In this document: positions 1 to 5,801 of the stretch, piece after piece
How positions within the stretch are numbered: position 1 is the first letter of the stretch
Layout of the letters: each line of letters starts with the position of its first letter
Source of the DNA: Chromatiales bacterium
Lineage (GTDB): Bacteria; Pseudomonadota; Gammaproteobacteria; Chromatiales; Chromatiaceae
Direction: 5' to 3'
DNA length: 9,957 nt
Assembly: GCA_024762485.1 (NCBI GenBank)
Contig: JANTHH010000099.1
Coordinates: 1 to 9,957, forward strand
Notes under the pieces: generated by a model
Database searches by the model: none
Told to the model about the DNA's origin: nothing
The model's input: only the letters and a program-made list of their open reading frames with translations
Program-made: the position numbers and the translations under genes

Positions 1-950
1 GCCGTGCTGGCCAGCATACGCCACAGCGCCATATCCCAGTCCGTGGTGATGGCCGCCAGTTCACGGGGATTCTCCACCATCAGGTTTCGCAGCATCTGCC
101 GGGCGTCGTCGTGACCCAGGCGGACCGCCTGCACCAGGTAACCGACCGCCCGCGGCAGATCGCGGGGGACACCACCGTCCCCGAAGCCATACAGCATGCC
201 GAGCGCGAAGGCGGCATCGGCAAAATCCGCATCCGCTGCCCGCTGCCACAGTGAGACGGTTTTCTTGTCGTCGATCGCCAGGCCATAGCCGTTGTGATAC
301 ATCCAGCCGAGGCTGAACAAGGCCCGCGGATCCCCCGCCTCGGCCAGTGGCCGCCAGATGCAGAAGGCCTCCGCATAGTCGCCGGCACGCATCGACTGCA
401 GTGCCTCGGCATGCAGCGCGGTCACGTCGACCGTCTCCACCTTGGGGCTGGCCGCTCCCTCGGTCGAGCCACCGGCCGCGCCGGCGCCGGGGTCGGTTGC
501 TTCCCTGGCCAAGGTTTCAGCCGCCGCTTCGTCCTGTACTTCAGTGGCCGGCGCGACGGCAGGCCGTGCCGGCATCACCGGTTCGGGCGAGTCCGCCGGT
601 GTCGCTGACCCGGCTGCCGTCACCGATGCCGCGCCGGATACCCCACTGTCTTCCGCCGCGGGCGCGGTATTGTCCGGCGCAGTGGCCGATCGGCCGTCGC
701 CTGCCACGTCAGGCAACTGTCCTGCGCTGTCGGGTTCCGGGGTCTCCGGCGACGCCGCTGAAGAGGCTGCCGTGGCATCTACGGCCGGGCTGGACGGGGG
801 CGGCCCGGCCGGTACAGCCGGGTGCGCCGGGGGTGGCGGCATCGGGTAGTAAGGCATGGGATACCAGCCCTGCGGCCAGTACTGCGGCGCTTCGGCCAGT
901 GCGATCACGGGAAACAGCAACAAGGGTAGAAGGCGTACGGAAACAGGCAT
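1..950 (-). CDS. Secreted Sel1-repeat protein with long Ala/Pro-rich linker (3' end outside window)
   Basis: A continuous reading frame runs from an ATG at 950-948 off the left edge (316 complete codons seen, no stop). It starts with a signal peptide (residues 1-19, hydrophobic LLPLLLFPVIALA, AxA-type cleavage near ALA/EA). Next comes a short aromatic- and proline-rich stretch (residues 24-41, several Tyr, Trp, Met and Pro), then about 130 residues of low-complexity Ala/Pro/Ser/Glu/Thr sequence. Sel1/TPR-like helical repeats begin around residue 178: one unit includes ALFSLGWMYHNGYGL and the next AAFALGMLYGFGDGG, each followed by an A-x-x-W/L-x-x-A helix. Sel1 repeats are protein-interaction scaffolds; the partner is unknown. 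The product is probably periplasmic or envelope-exposed. No clear Shine-Dalgarno precedes the ATG, which lies 47 bases after the antiporter gene, so co-transcription is plausible. The Sel1 identity is firm; the biological role is not inferable. Confidence 0.85.
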   Translation of the reverse strand, partial: MPVSVRLLPLLLFPVIALAEAPQYWPQGWYPMPYYPMPPPPAHPAVPAGPPPSSPAVDATAASSAASPETPEPDSAGQLPDVAGDGRSATAPDNTAPAAEDSGVSGAASVTAAGSATPADSPEPVMPARPAVAPATEVQDEAAAETLAREATDPGAGAAGGSTEGAASPKVETVDVTALHAEALQSMRAGDYAEAFCIWRPLAEAGDPRALFSLGWMYHNGYGLAIDDKKTVSLWQRAADADFADAAFALGMLYGFGDGGVPRDLPRAVGYLVQAVRLGHDDARQMLRNLMVENPRELAAITTDWDMALWRMLAST

Positions 951-997
951 CGGGCGAGTGTAACAGCGATTGCTCGGGTCACAGTGGCCGCGATACA

Positions 998-2569
998 TCA
1001 CGCGCCCTGTTCGAGCATCCGCAGGCCCTCCTCGGCGAAGCCGGTTCCCGCCTCGGTGAAGAAATCGTAGACCTCGTCGATGCCCGCGGCCTCCAGTTCG
1101 CGCCGCTCGTCGTCGTAGCGGGCGATGGCCGCCAGCTTGCCCTGGTACTGGGCATCTGCGAGCTGCTCCGCCACGTGACGAACATCCTCGATGCTCGGCA
1201 GGGCCAGCATCACCAGGCGGATGGCCGAGGTGTCGAGATACGCCCACAGGTCGGCATCCTCACCATCCCCGACAAAGACATGCCGCCCCTCCGCCTGCAG
1301 CCGCTCGATGCGCTCCCGGTCCGCGTCCATCCCCCACACCCGGTCGCCCTGCTGGTCGTGCAGCAGCTGGAAGGCGCTGAGACCGACCCGCCCGAGACCG
1401 ATCACCAGCACCTCCGCGGAGTGTGGCTGCACCACCGCATCCTCCGGCAGGCGCTGCGGGCGCTCGAAACGCCGGATCAGCCACATCCAATGGCCATACA
1501 CCTTATGGGCGTGACGGTAAGCCAGACTGGTGAAGAGGAAAGACAGCGAGACCGCGAGGGCAATGATCACCAGCCATTCCTTGGACAGCCAACCCGAATC
1601 CACGCTGAGGTCGGCGACAATGAGCCCGAACTCGCTGAAGTTGGCCAGTGCCAGCGCGGCCAGAAAGGCGGTACGACCGCGCAGACGCAGGCCGGTGAGC
1701 AAAAAGAAGAACAGCAGGAATTTCAGTGGCAACAGCAGGCTCAACAACACGGCCATGCCGAGCATGGACCAGTCGGGCAAGGCGGTGAAACCGATGATGA
1801 GGAAGAAGCCGATGAGGAACAGGTCCTTGAAGCTGAGCAGGGCCTTGGAAAGCTCGCTTGCCTTGGGGTGCTGGCTGAGCAGCACCCCGCAGACCAATGC
1901 GCCGAGATCACCTTTCACCCCCACCAGCTCGAACAAATGGTAGCCACCGAGGGCGAAGAAAAAACCGGTCAGCGGCAATAATTCACCATGGCCCGCCTGT
2001 GCCAGCAGACGACCCAGCAGGGGCCGGATGAAGACCAGGCCGAACAATCCCAGCGCCCACAACGAGGGGATCTTGCCGGTGGCCAGCACCAGGAACACCA
2101 CGGCGGCGACATCCTGCATCACCAGCACCCCGATGGAGAGCTTGCCGTGGCGGGTTCTCAACTCGCCGCTCTCCTCCAGCAGCTTGACGATGCACACCGT
2201 GCTGCTGAAGCTGAGCGCGAAGGCCAGCAGGGCCGCCGAAGCGGGATCGAGCCCGGTGAAATAAGGCAAGGCGAGTCCGCTGAGGGCGAAAATGCCAATA
2301 CCCAGCAACCCGGTCCACAAGGCCATGTGGGTGAGGCTGCCGGCCCAGACCTCCGCCTTGAGCAGGTCCTGGACGTTCAGCTTGAGGCCGATGGTGAACA
2401 GCATCAGCGTGATGCCCAGATCGGCGAGCAACTGCAGCCCGCTATCGGGCACCACCCCGAGGAAATTGAGTGCGAAGCCGGCCAGCAGGTAACCGATCAG
2501 CGGTGGCAGGCCGAGCAGTTTCATGCCCAGGCCGCAGACGAAGGCAAACAGTATCCAGATGAAATCCAT
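998..2569 (-). CDS. CPA2-family monovalent cation/proton antiporter with TrkA-N domain (Kef/YbaL type)
   Basis: The 523-residue product is an inner-membrane antiporter expected to exchange K+ or Na+ for H+. Residues 1-355 are strongly hydrophobic with about twelve predicted helices and fit the Na+/H+ exchanger fold of the CPA2 family. The family's conserved acidic motif is visible as MQDVAAV (Gln152-Asp153), and the segment HPKASELSKALLSFKDLF (residues 234-251) matches the Kef loop preceding the F-x-x-x-G-F helix. Residues 386-480 are a soluble RCK/TrkA-N Rossmann domain with the nucleotide-binding motif GLGRVG (391-396) and an acidic residue at the end of the second strand (MDAD, 414-417). 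No TrkA-C domain follows. KefB/KefC and YbaL of E. coli have the same order of domains but are longer; glutathione control as in KefC cannot be decided from the sequence. It sits between a diguanylate cyclase gene and the Sel1 gene on the same strand. No clear ribosome binding site is seen before the ATG. Confidence 0.93.
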   Translation of the reverse strand: MDFIWILFAFVCGLGMKLLGLPPLIGYLLAGFALNFLGVVPDSGLQLLADLGITLMLFTIGLKLNVQDLLKAEVWAGSLTHMALWTGLLGIGIFALSGLALPYFTGLDPASAALLAFALSFSSTVCIVKLLEESGELRTRHGKLSIGVLVMQDVAAVVFLVLATGKIPSLWALGLFGLVFIRPLLGRLLAQAGHGELLPLTGFFFALGGYHLFELVGVKGDLGALVCGVLLSQHPKASELSKALLSFKDLFLIGFFLIIGFTALPDWSMLGMAVLLSLLLPLKFLLFFFLLTGLRLRGRTAFLAALALANFSEFGLIVADLSVDSGWLSKEWLVIIALAVSLSFLFTSLAYRHAHKVYGHWMWLIRRFERPQRLPEDAVVQPHSAEVLVIGLGRVGLSAFQLLHDQQGDRVWGMDADRERIERLQAEGRHVFVGDGEDADLWAYLDTSAIRLVMLALPSIEDVRHVAEQLADAQYQGKLAAIARYDDERRELEAAGIDEVYDFFTEAGTGFAEEGLRMLEQGA

Positions 2570-2595
2570 GGGGCCTATGGTAACCGAGTACCCGA

Positions 2596-2609
2596 GCCGG
2601 GGCCCCGGC
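2596..2609. repeat. 14-base perfect GC palindrome after the cyclase stop codon
   Basis: GCCGGGGCCCCGGC is a perfect palindrome starting two bases beyond the stop codon of the cyclase gene (minus-strand TAA at 2614-2612) and 27 bases before the antiporter start. As RNA it could fold into a five-base-pair hairpin with a four-base loop. There is no T run on either strand, so it is not a canonical intrinsic terminator. It may protect an RNA end or modulate read-through into the antiporter gene, or be chance in GC-rich DNA. Confidence 0.45.
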
Positions 2610-2611
2610 CC

Positions 2612-3526
2612 TTATCTCTCGTCGGCAGTGTTGACGTGGACCATGACCCGATTGCGGCCATGCGCCTTGGCCCGATAGAGGGCCCCGTCCGCCAGCTCGA
2701 GGGTGCCGTCGGGGGGCAGCTCGGGTCGCAGCTCGGCCAGACCCACCGACACGGTGATCCGCAGCGCCGGCCCACCGTCGGGCTGGATGGTCAGGTCGGC
2801 CAGTTCGCGGCGCATCCGCTCCATCACCGTGACGCTGCTCGCCAGTGTGGTCTGGGGCAGGCAGACGACAAACTCCTCACCACCATAACGACAGACCGAG
2901 TCGTAGGCCCGCAGGGAACGCAGCAGATACTGGGCAAACGACTGCAGCACCCGATCACCCACCAGGTGGCCATGGGTGTCGTTCACCTGCTTGAAATGAT
3001 CTATGTCGATCAGCGCCACGGTGGACGCTTCGCCGTTGCGGGTGCTGCGTGCCTGCTCCATGGTCAGGTGTTTCATGAAGGGCGAGCGGGTCATCACCCC
3101 GGTCAGGGCATCGAATGAATGCAGGCACTCCTTCAGCTGGTCACGCAGCGTCAGCAGCGTCTGGCTGAACCGCTGCTGGCAATCGACGAAGCCACGGTAG
3201 TCCGCCTCCGCAATGATCTGGCCGTCTGCAATGACGCCTGCCAGCTTGCGTGCGCAGTCGTGCATCGCCTTGTGCTGGGTATCGAGCGCCTGGTATTCCG
3301 GGTCGTCGCGCAGCACCTGGTGCTCGTTGTGGTAGTACCAGCGCCCGAACCTGCACCGGCAGTGGGCGTCTGCAGGGAACACGGCATCATCGAAGGGACG
3401 ACCACAGATCATGCTGGCGTGCAGATCGTGCAGCCAGTTCCTGTGGTGCTGCTCCGCCTGTTCGAGGGTGCCGATCACCTCGCTCAAGGCCTTGTCGCTG
3501 AGCTGTCCCGGTGGATGACTGGCCAT
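2612..3526 (-). CDS. dgcZ: Zinc-sensing diguanylate cyclase (CZB + GGDEF), DgcZ/YdeH-like
   Basis: The 304-residue cytoplasmic enzyme is predicted to make cyclic di-GMP from two GTP. Its architecture and length match E. coli DgcZ (296 residues). An N-terminal chemoreceptor zinc-binding (CZB) domain covers about residues 15-135 and carries all four expected ligands: His28 (HHRNWL), Cys58 (CRFGRW), His85 and His89 (HKAMHDC). A GGDEF domain follows from about residue 138 (FDALTGV). It has the metal-binding aspartates in the IDIDHFK region (Asp174/Asp176) and an intact active site GGEEF at 215-219. The product-inhibition site is also present: RAYD at 206-209, exactly five residues before GGEEF. 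In DgcZ, zinc bound at the CZB domain inhibits activity, so the same control is inferred here. It lies 98 bases downstream of rlmG and 42 bases upstream of the antiporter gene, all on one strand. No Shine-Dalgarno is evident at the ATG, but a later start would lose the CZB ligands. The symbol is assigned by similarity. Confidence 0.92.
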   Translation of the reverse strand: MASHPPGQLSDKALSEVIGTLEQAEQHHRNWLHDLHASMICGRPFDDAVFPADAHCRCRFGRWYYHNEHQVLRDDPEYQALDTQHKAMHDCARKLAGVIADGQIIAEADYRGFVDCQQRFSQTLLTLRDQLKECLHSFDALTGVMTRSPFMKHLTMEQARSTRNGEASTVALIDIDHFKQVNDTHGHLVGDRVLQSFAQYLLRSLRAYDSVCRYGGEEFVVCLPQTTLASSVTVMERMRRELADLTIQPDGGPALRITVSVGLAELRPELPPDGTLELADGALYRAKAHGRNRVMVHVNTADER

Positions 3527-3564
3527 AGTGTTATCGATTCAGTGGATGTTGCACCCGGAATCGG

Positions 3565-3602
3565 CCCCGGCACGGGGAGCTTTAATCCAGCGGGAACCCG
3601 CT
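3565..3602 (-). other. Two adjacent short hairpins in the rlmG-dgcZ gap
   Basis: The 98-base gap between the rlmG stop and the cyclase start holds two close inverted repeats. AGCGGGAACCCGCT (3589-3602) is a perfect palindrome except for its AA centre. CCCCG-GCA-CGGGG (3565-3577) has a five-base stem and three-base loop. Neither is followed by a T run on the minus strand, so factor-independent termination is not supported. They may lie in the cyclase leader RNA. No good sigma-70 promoter is recognisable in the gap. Confidence 0.35.
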
Positions 3603-3624
3603 TCGTGACACTTTGGCAGCAGGA

Positions 3625-4749
3625 TCAGCGTAGGGCCTGCAGGAGCACGAATTTGGCGTTGCTCGCCACCACGCGGACATTGCCGAACAGCCGTTTCAGG
3701 GACTTGTGATAGTCGAGGTGACGATTGCCCACCACCCACAGTTCGCCCCCGCTGCGCAGCACCTCGCGTGACTGGGCGAACATGCTGCTGGCGATGTGGC
3801 CCCCGATGCTCGCCTGCTGATGAAACGGGGGGTTGCACAGCACCAGGTCGGCAGTGCCGGCGGCAAAGCCTTCCAGGCGGTCACCGACGCGGAACTCGGC
3901 ACTGCGGCCCTCGCCGAAGATGCGCTGGAAATTGGCCTGCGCCGAGGCCACGGCCTGAAACGACTCGTCGACGAAATACAGCTTTGCCTGCGGGTTGAGC
4001 TCGGCGGCCACCAGGCCGATCACCCCATTGCCACAGCCCAGGTCGATGATATCCCTGGCCTGTTCACGCCGCGGCAGATGCTTCAGCAGCAGACGGGTAC
4101 CGATATCCAGATGATCGCGGGAAAACACATTGGCATGGCTGGTCAGCACCCAGTCCGTGCCTTCCAGCGGGTAGGTCTGCGGATAGGGATTGGCCGGCAG
4201 TGGCAGCGTCGGATCGGGCTCGGCGACCAGCAGGCGTGCCTTCTTCCAGGTCAGCGAACTGGTGGTGGGTCCGATCAGGCGACCCAGCATCTCCCGTGCC
4301 GTCGCCGGCAGGTGCTTGGCCATGCCGGCGGCGATCACGCGGGCGCCCGGGGCCAGTTGCGGACGCAGGCGGATCAGTTCGTCTTCCAGCAGTGCCAGGG
4401 TCTTCGGCACCTTGATCAGCACCAGGTCGAACGGCCCCTCGGGGGTCTCGGTGCTGGGCACCAGCGACACCCACTCCGCCGGAATGTTATTGGCGGCCAG
4501 GTTCTTCAACGTCGCCTGCTGGGAGAGATACGAGTCCGACCACGCCTGCGGGCGCAGGTCGGCTAGCGGCACCGCCAGGGCGCCGAAGGCGTCGTTGACG
4601 ATCAGCAGCCGGGTCTGCGGACCGGTCTCCACGGTCTCGGCCACGGCCTTGAGCAGGTAGAGATCGGCACCGTCCCAGGCACGCAGCAGCTCACGCCGCC
4701 GCTGCGGCAGGCGCTTGAGTTCGAATGTTCCCTGGGGGGCTTGCATCAT
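3625..4749 (-). CDS. rlmG: 23S rRNA (guanine-N2) methyltransferase RlmG
   Basis: RlmG transfers a methyl group from S-adenosylmethionine to N2 of G1835 (E. coli numbering) of 23S rRNA. The product shares long conserved stretches with the E. coli enzyme: NDAFGAL, VLIKVPKTLALLE, LGPTT-like IGPTTSSLTWKKARL, LEGTDW, HANVFSR and NRHLDYHK. The C-terminal methyltransferase domain carries the SAM motif DLGCGNGVIGL (about residues 236-246) and the catalytic NPPFHQQ (about 306-312). The frame is open further up to an ATG at 4812, with other ATGs at 4797, 4758 and 4746. I chose 4749 because the conserved N-terminus (E. coli M-S-H-L-D-N-G-F aligning with M-M-Q-A-P-Q-G-T-F) begins there, and because GGAA precedes the tandem ATGs at 4749/4746 while nothing like a ribosome binding site precedes 4812. 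The resulting 374 residues compare with 378 in E. coli. It is the first gene of the minus-strand group and is divergent from the small membrane-protein gene. Confidence 0.93.
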   Translation of the reverse strand: MMQAPQGTFELKRLPQRRRELLRAWDGADLYLLKAVAETVETGPQTRLLIVNDAFGALAVPLADLRPQAWSDSYLSQQATLKNLAANNIPAEWVSLVPSTETPEGPFDLVLIKVPKTLALLEDELIRLRPQLAPGARVIAAGMAKHLPATAREMLGRLIGPTTSSLTWKKARLLVAEPDPTLPLPANPYPQTYPLEGTDWVLTSHANVFSRDHLDIGTRLLLKHLPRREQARDIIDLGCGNGVIGLVAAELNPQAKLYFVDESFQAVASAQANFQRIFGEGRSAEFRVGDRLEGFAAGTADLVLCNPPFHQQASIGGHIASSMFAQSREVLRSGGELWVVGNRHLDYHKSLKRLFGNVRVVASNAKFVLLQALR

Positions 4750-4871
4750 GGTTTCCATGGTGGAGGGTGCCGTGTGGTGTCTCGTGGAACCGGACATTGT
4801 CGCAGAATCCATGCCGGCGAGTGATATTGAATGGCGTTGCGCGCCTGTCTCCCCGGGAAAACCCTCAAATA

Positions 4872-4885
4872 CTGATCCAGATCAG
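4872..4885 (+). promoter_or_regulatory. Fnr/Anr-like operator
   Basis: CTGATCCAGATCAG is a perfect inverted repeat (arms CTGATC/GATCAG) matching eight of ten fixed positions of the Fnr/Anr/Dnr consensus TTGAT-N4-ATCAA, including both TGAT/ATCA cores. It lies in the divergent region, centred at 4878.5. That is 41.5 bases before a plausible start of transcription at about 4920, the standard class II position for Fnr activation. The site is read from sequence; binding and the identity of the regulator are inference. It might also influence rlmG on the other strand, about 125 bases away. Confidence 0.6.
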
Positions 4886-4907
4886 AAACCCACTAGATGT
4901 AGGGGAG

Positions 4908-4913
4908 TACCGT
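4908..4913 (+). promoter_or_regulatory. Possible -10 element of the small-gene promoter
   Basis: TACCGT matches the most important -10 positions (TA...T) but only three of six overall. It sits about 22 bases downstream of the Fnr-like palindrome and would start transcription near 4920, some 40 bases before the small gene. No -35 box is needed at a class II activated promoter, and none is seen. The weak match is typical of an activator-dependent promoter but is also common by chance. Confidence 0.35.
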
Positions 4914-4949
4914 GTAGTTCATCCAAGATATGCGCCCGTCAGAGGCGTA

Positions 4950-4955
4950 AAGGAG
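4950..4955 (+). promoter_or_regulatory. Shine-Dalgarno site selecting the start of the small membrane protein
   Basis: AAGGAG is an almost ideal Shine-Dalgarno sequence, the strongest in the window. Three ATG codons follow in tandem at 4956, 4959 and 4962. The third has the usual six-base spacing and is preferred. This rules against the much longer open frame that begins at 4725, whose upstream part has no matching site and lies opposite the rlmG N-terminus. Confidence 0.75.
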
Positions 4956-4961
4956 ATGATG

Positions 4962-5180
4962 ATGACTTCACGCCTTGCCCATCGACTGCCCTTCATACTC
5001 GCGCCTTTCTTCGCGCTGGCTGTGGCCTTTACCGCATGGATGAGCCTGTCAGCCGCAGGGGTGGCCGGGACCCTGTTGTTGCTGCTCTGTGCCGGCATCT
5101 TCGTCTTGGTCGGACTTGGCGCCGGCGCCTACTTCGTGCACCTGCAGCACCGCTACCCCAGCCACCGGCACAGCCACTGA
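4962..5180 (+). CDS. Small two-helix membrane protein with His-rich tail, unknown function
   Basis: I do not recognise this protein. It has 72 residues (74 if the first of three tandem ATGs is used). The N-terminus is basic (MTSRLAHR). Two strongly hydrophobic stretches follow, about residues 10-29 and 33-58, the second rich in Leu, Gly and Ala, consistent with a helical hairpin in the inner membrane. The C-terminal tail (residues 60-72, VHLQHRYPSHRHSH region) carries five histidines, which might bind metal but could simply be a polar anchor. Support for a real gene comes from a consensus Shine-Dalgarno at correct spacing, an Fnr-like palindrome at a class II position upstream, and a hairpin 11 bases beyond the stop. 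The last 132 bases are antisense to the end of tesA. Induction under low oxygen is inferred from the operator only. Confidence 0.72.
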   Translation: MTSRLAHRLPFILAPFFALAVAFTAWMSLSAAGVAGTLLLLLCAGIFVLVGLGAGAYFVHLQHRYPSHRHSH

Positions 5181-5801
5181 ATCACCGGTCTGCCCCTGTT
5201 CCAGCAGGGGCCTGAGCTTTAGCCAGACATTGGCGGCAATCAGTGCCTGGGCATTGGCATTCGGGTGAATGCCGTCCGCCTGCATCAGTGAATCCGTCCC
5301 GCCGACACCCGCCACCAGCGACGGCAGCAGGGCCACGCCCTTCTCCGCCGCCAGCTCCCGGTATACACCCTCGAACAGCCTCGCGTAGCGTGGCCCATAA
5401 TTGGGTGGCAACTGGACCCCGATCAGCAACACCTTCGCCCCCGCCGCACGGCAACGGTCGATCATGGTCGCGAGATTCCGCTTCATTGCATCGAGGGGCA
5501 GGCCACGCAGGCCATCGTTACCCCCCAGCTCGAGTATCACCACGTCCGGCCGATGCCGCTGCAGCAGATCCGGCAGACGGGCCAGCGCGTTGGCCGTGAT
5601 GTCGCCACTGATGCTGCTGTTGATGACGGTGTCATCCCTGCCCGCCCCGGCGATCTGTCCGCGCATCAGTTGCACCCAGCCCTGCTCCACCGCCATGCCG
5701 TAGGCCGAACTCAGGCTATCGCCCACAACCAGAATGGTGTCAGACGCGGCAGAAAGCGGTAAAACAAGGAACCAGCACAGCAACAGCAAGCGACTTTTCA
5801 T
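5049..5801 (-). CDS. tesA: Periplasmic acyl-CoA thioesterase / lysophospholipase L1 (TesA) with C-terminal extension
   Basis: TesA is an SGNH hydrolase with thioesterase, lysophospholipase and arylesterase activities. The 250-residue precursor has a signal peptide (residues 1-19, KSRLLLLCWFLVLPLSAA, cleavage before SDT) and every SGNH block: GDSLS with nucleophile Ser29, Gly66 in SISGD, Asn95 in GGND, and Asp176/His179 in DGIHP. The core aligns with E. coli TesA (208 residues) up to about residue 202 (LLEQ). The remaining 48 residues (hydrophobic then Gln/Gly/Asp-rich) have no counterpart there and lie almost wholly antisense to the small membrane-protein gene. A +1-frame TGA (minus strand) sits near 5184, so a lost stop or a frameshift is possible. 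The frame stays open upstream to 6134, but the signal peptide fixes the start at 5801 (or a GTG nine bases earlier). The start overlaps the divergent ybbA start. No good Shine-Dalgarno is seen. Confidence 0.93.
   Translation of the reverse strand: MKSRLLLLCWFLVLPLSAASDTILVVGDSLSSAYGMAVEQGWVQLMRGQIAGAGRDDTVINSSISGDITANALARLPDLLQRHRPDVVILELGGNDGLRGLPLDAMKRNLATMIDRCRAAGAKVLLIGVQLPPNYGPRYARLFEGVYRELAAEKGVALLPSLVAGVGGTDSLMQADGIHPNANAQALIAANVWLKLRPLLEQGQTGDSVAVPVAGVAVLQVHEVGAGAKSDQDEDAGTEQQQQGPGHPCG
5192..5211 (+). terminator. Hairpin downstream of the small gene, possible weak terminator
   Basis: GCCCCTG-TTCCAG-CAGGGGC is a perfect seven-base-pair stem with a six-base loop, placed 11 bases beyond the small gene's stop codon. 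It is followed on the plus strand by CTGAGCTTT, which has only a three-T run, so it would be a weak intrinsic terminator at best. On the minus strand it is inside tesA and encodes the end of the conserved TesA core (LLEQGQ). Confidence 0.4.

Noticed and set aside
347..1981. Long plus-strand open frame (544 codons) opposite the Sel1 and antiporter genes
   Set aside because: Its translation is low-complexity, Arg/Pro- then Gln/Glu-rich, and spans two well-supported minus-strand genes and the gap between them. It is a GC-driven shadow frame.
1988..3118. Plus-strand open frame of 376 codons rich in Gln, Glu and His
   Set aside because: It runs opposite the conserved antiporter and cyclase genes and shows no domain; it is the complement of hydrophobic and GGDEF codons.
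3796..4566. Plus-strand open frame of 256 codons
   Set aside because: It lies entirely opposite rlmG, whose motifs are unmistakable; the translation has no recognisable fold.
4725..4961. Upstream extension of the small membrane-protein frame to an ATG at 4725
   Set aside because: The extension overlaps rlmG antisense, would be transcribed from before the Fnr-like site, and has no ribosome binding site, whereas a consensus AAGGAG sits right before the ATG triplet at 4956-4964.
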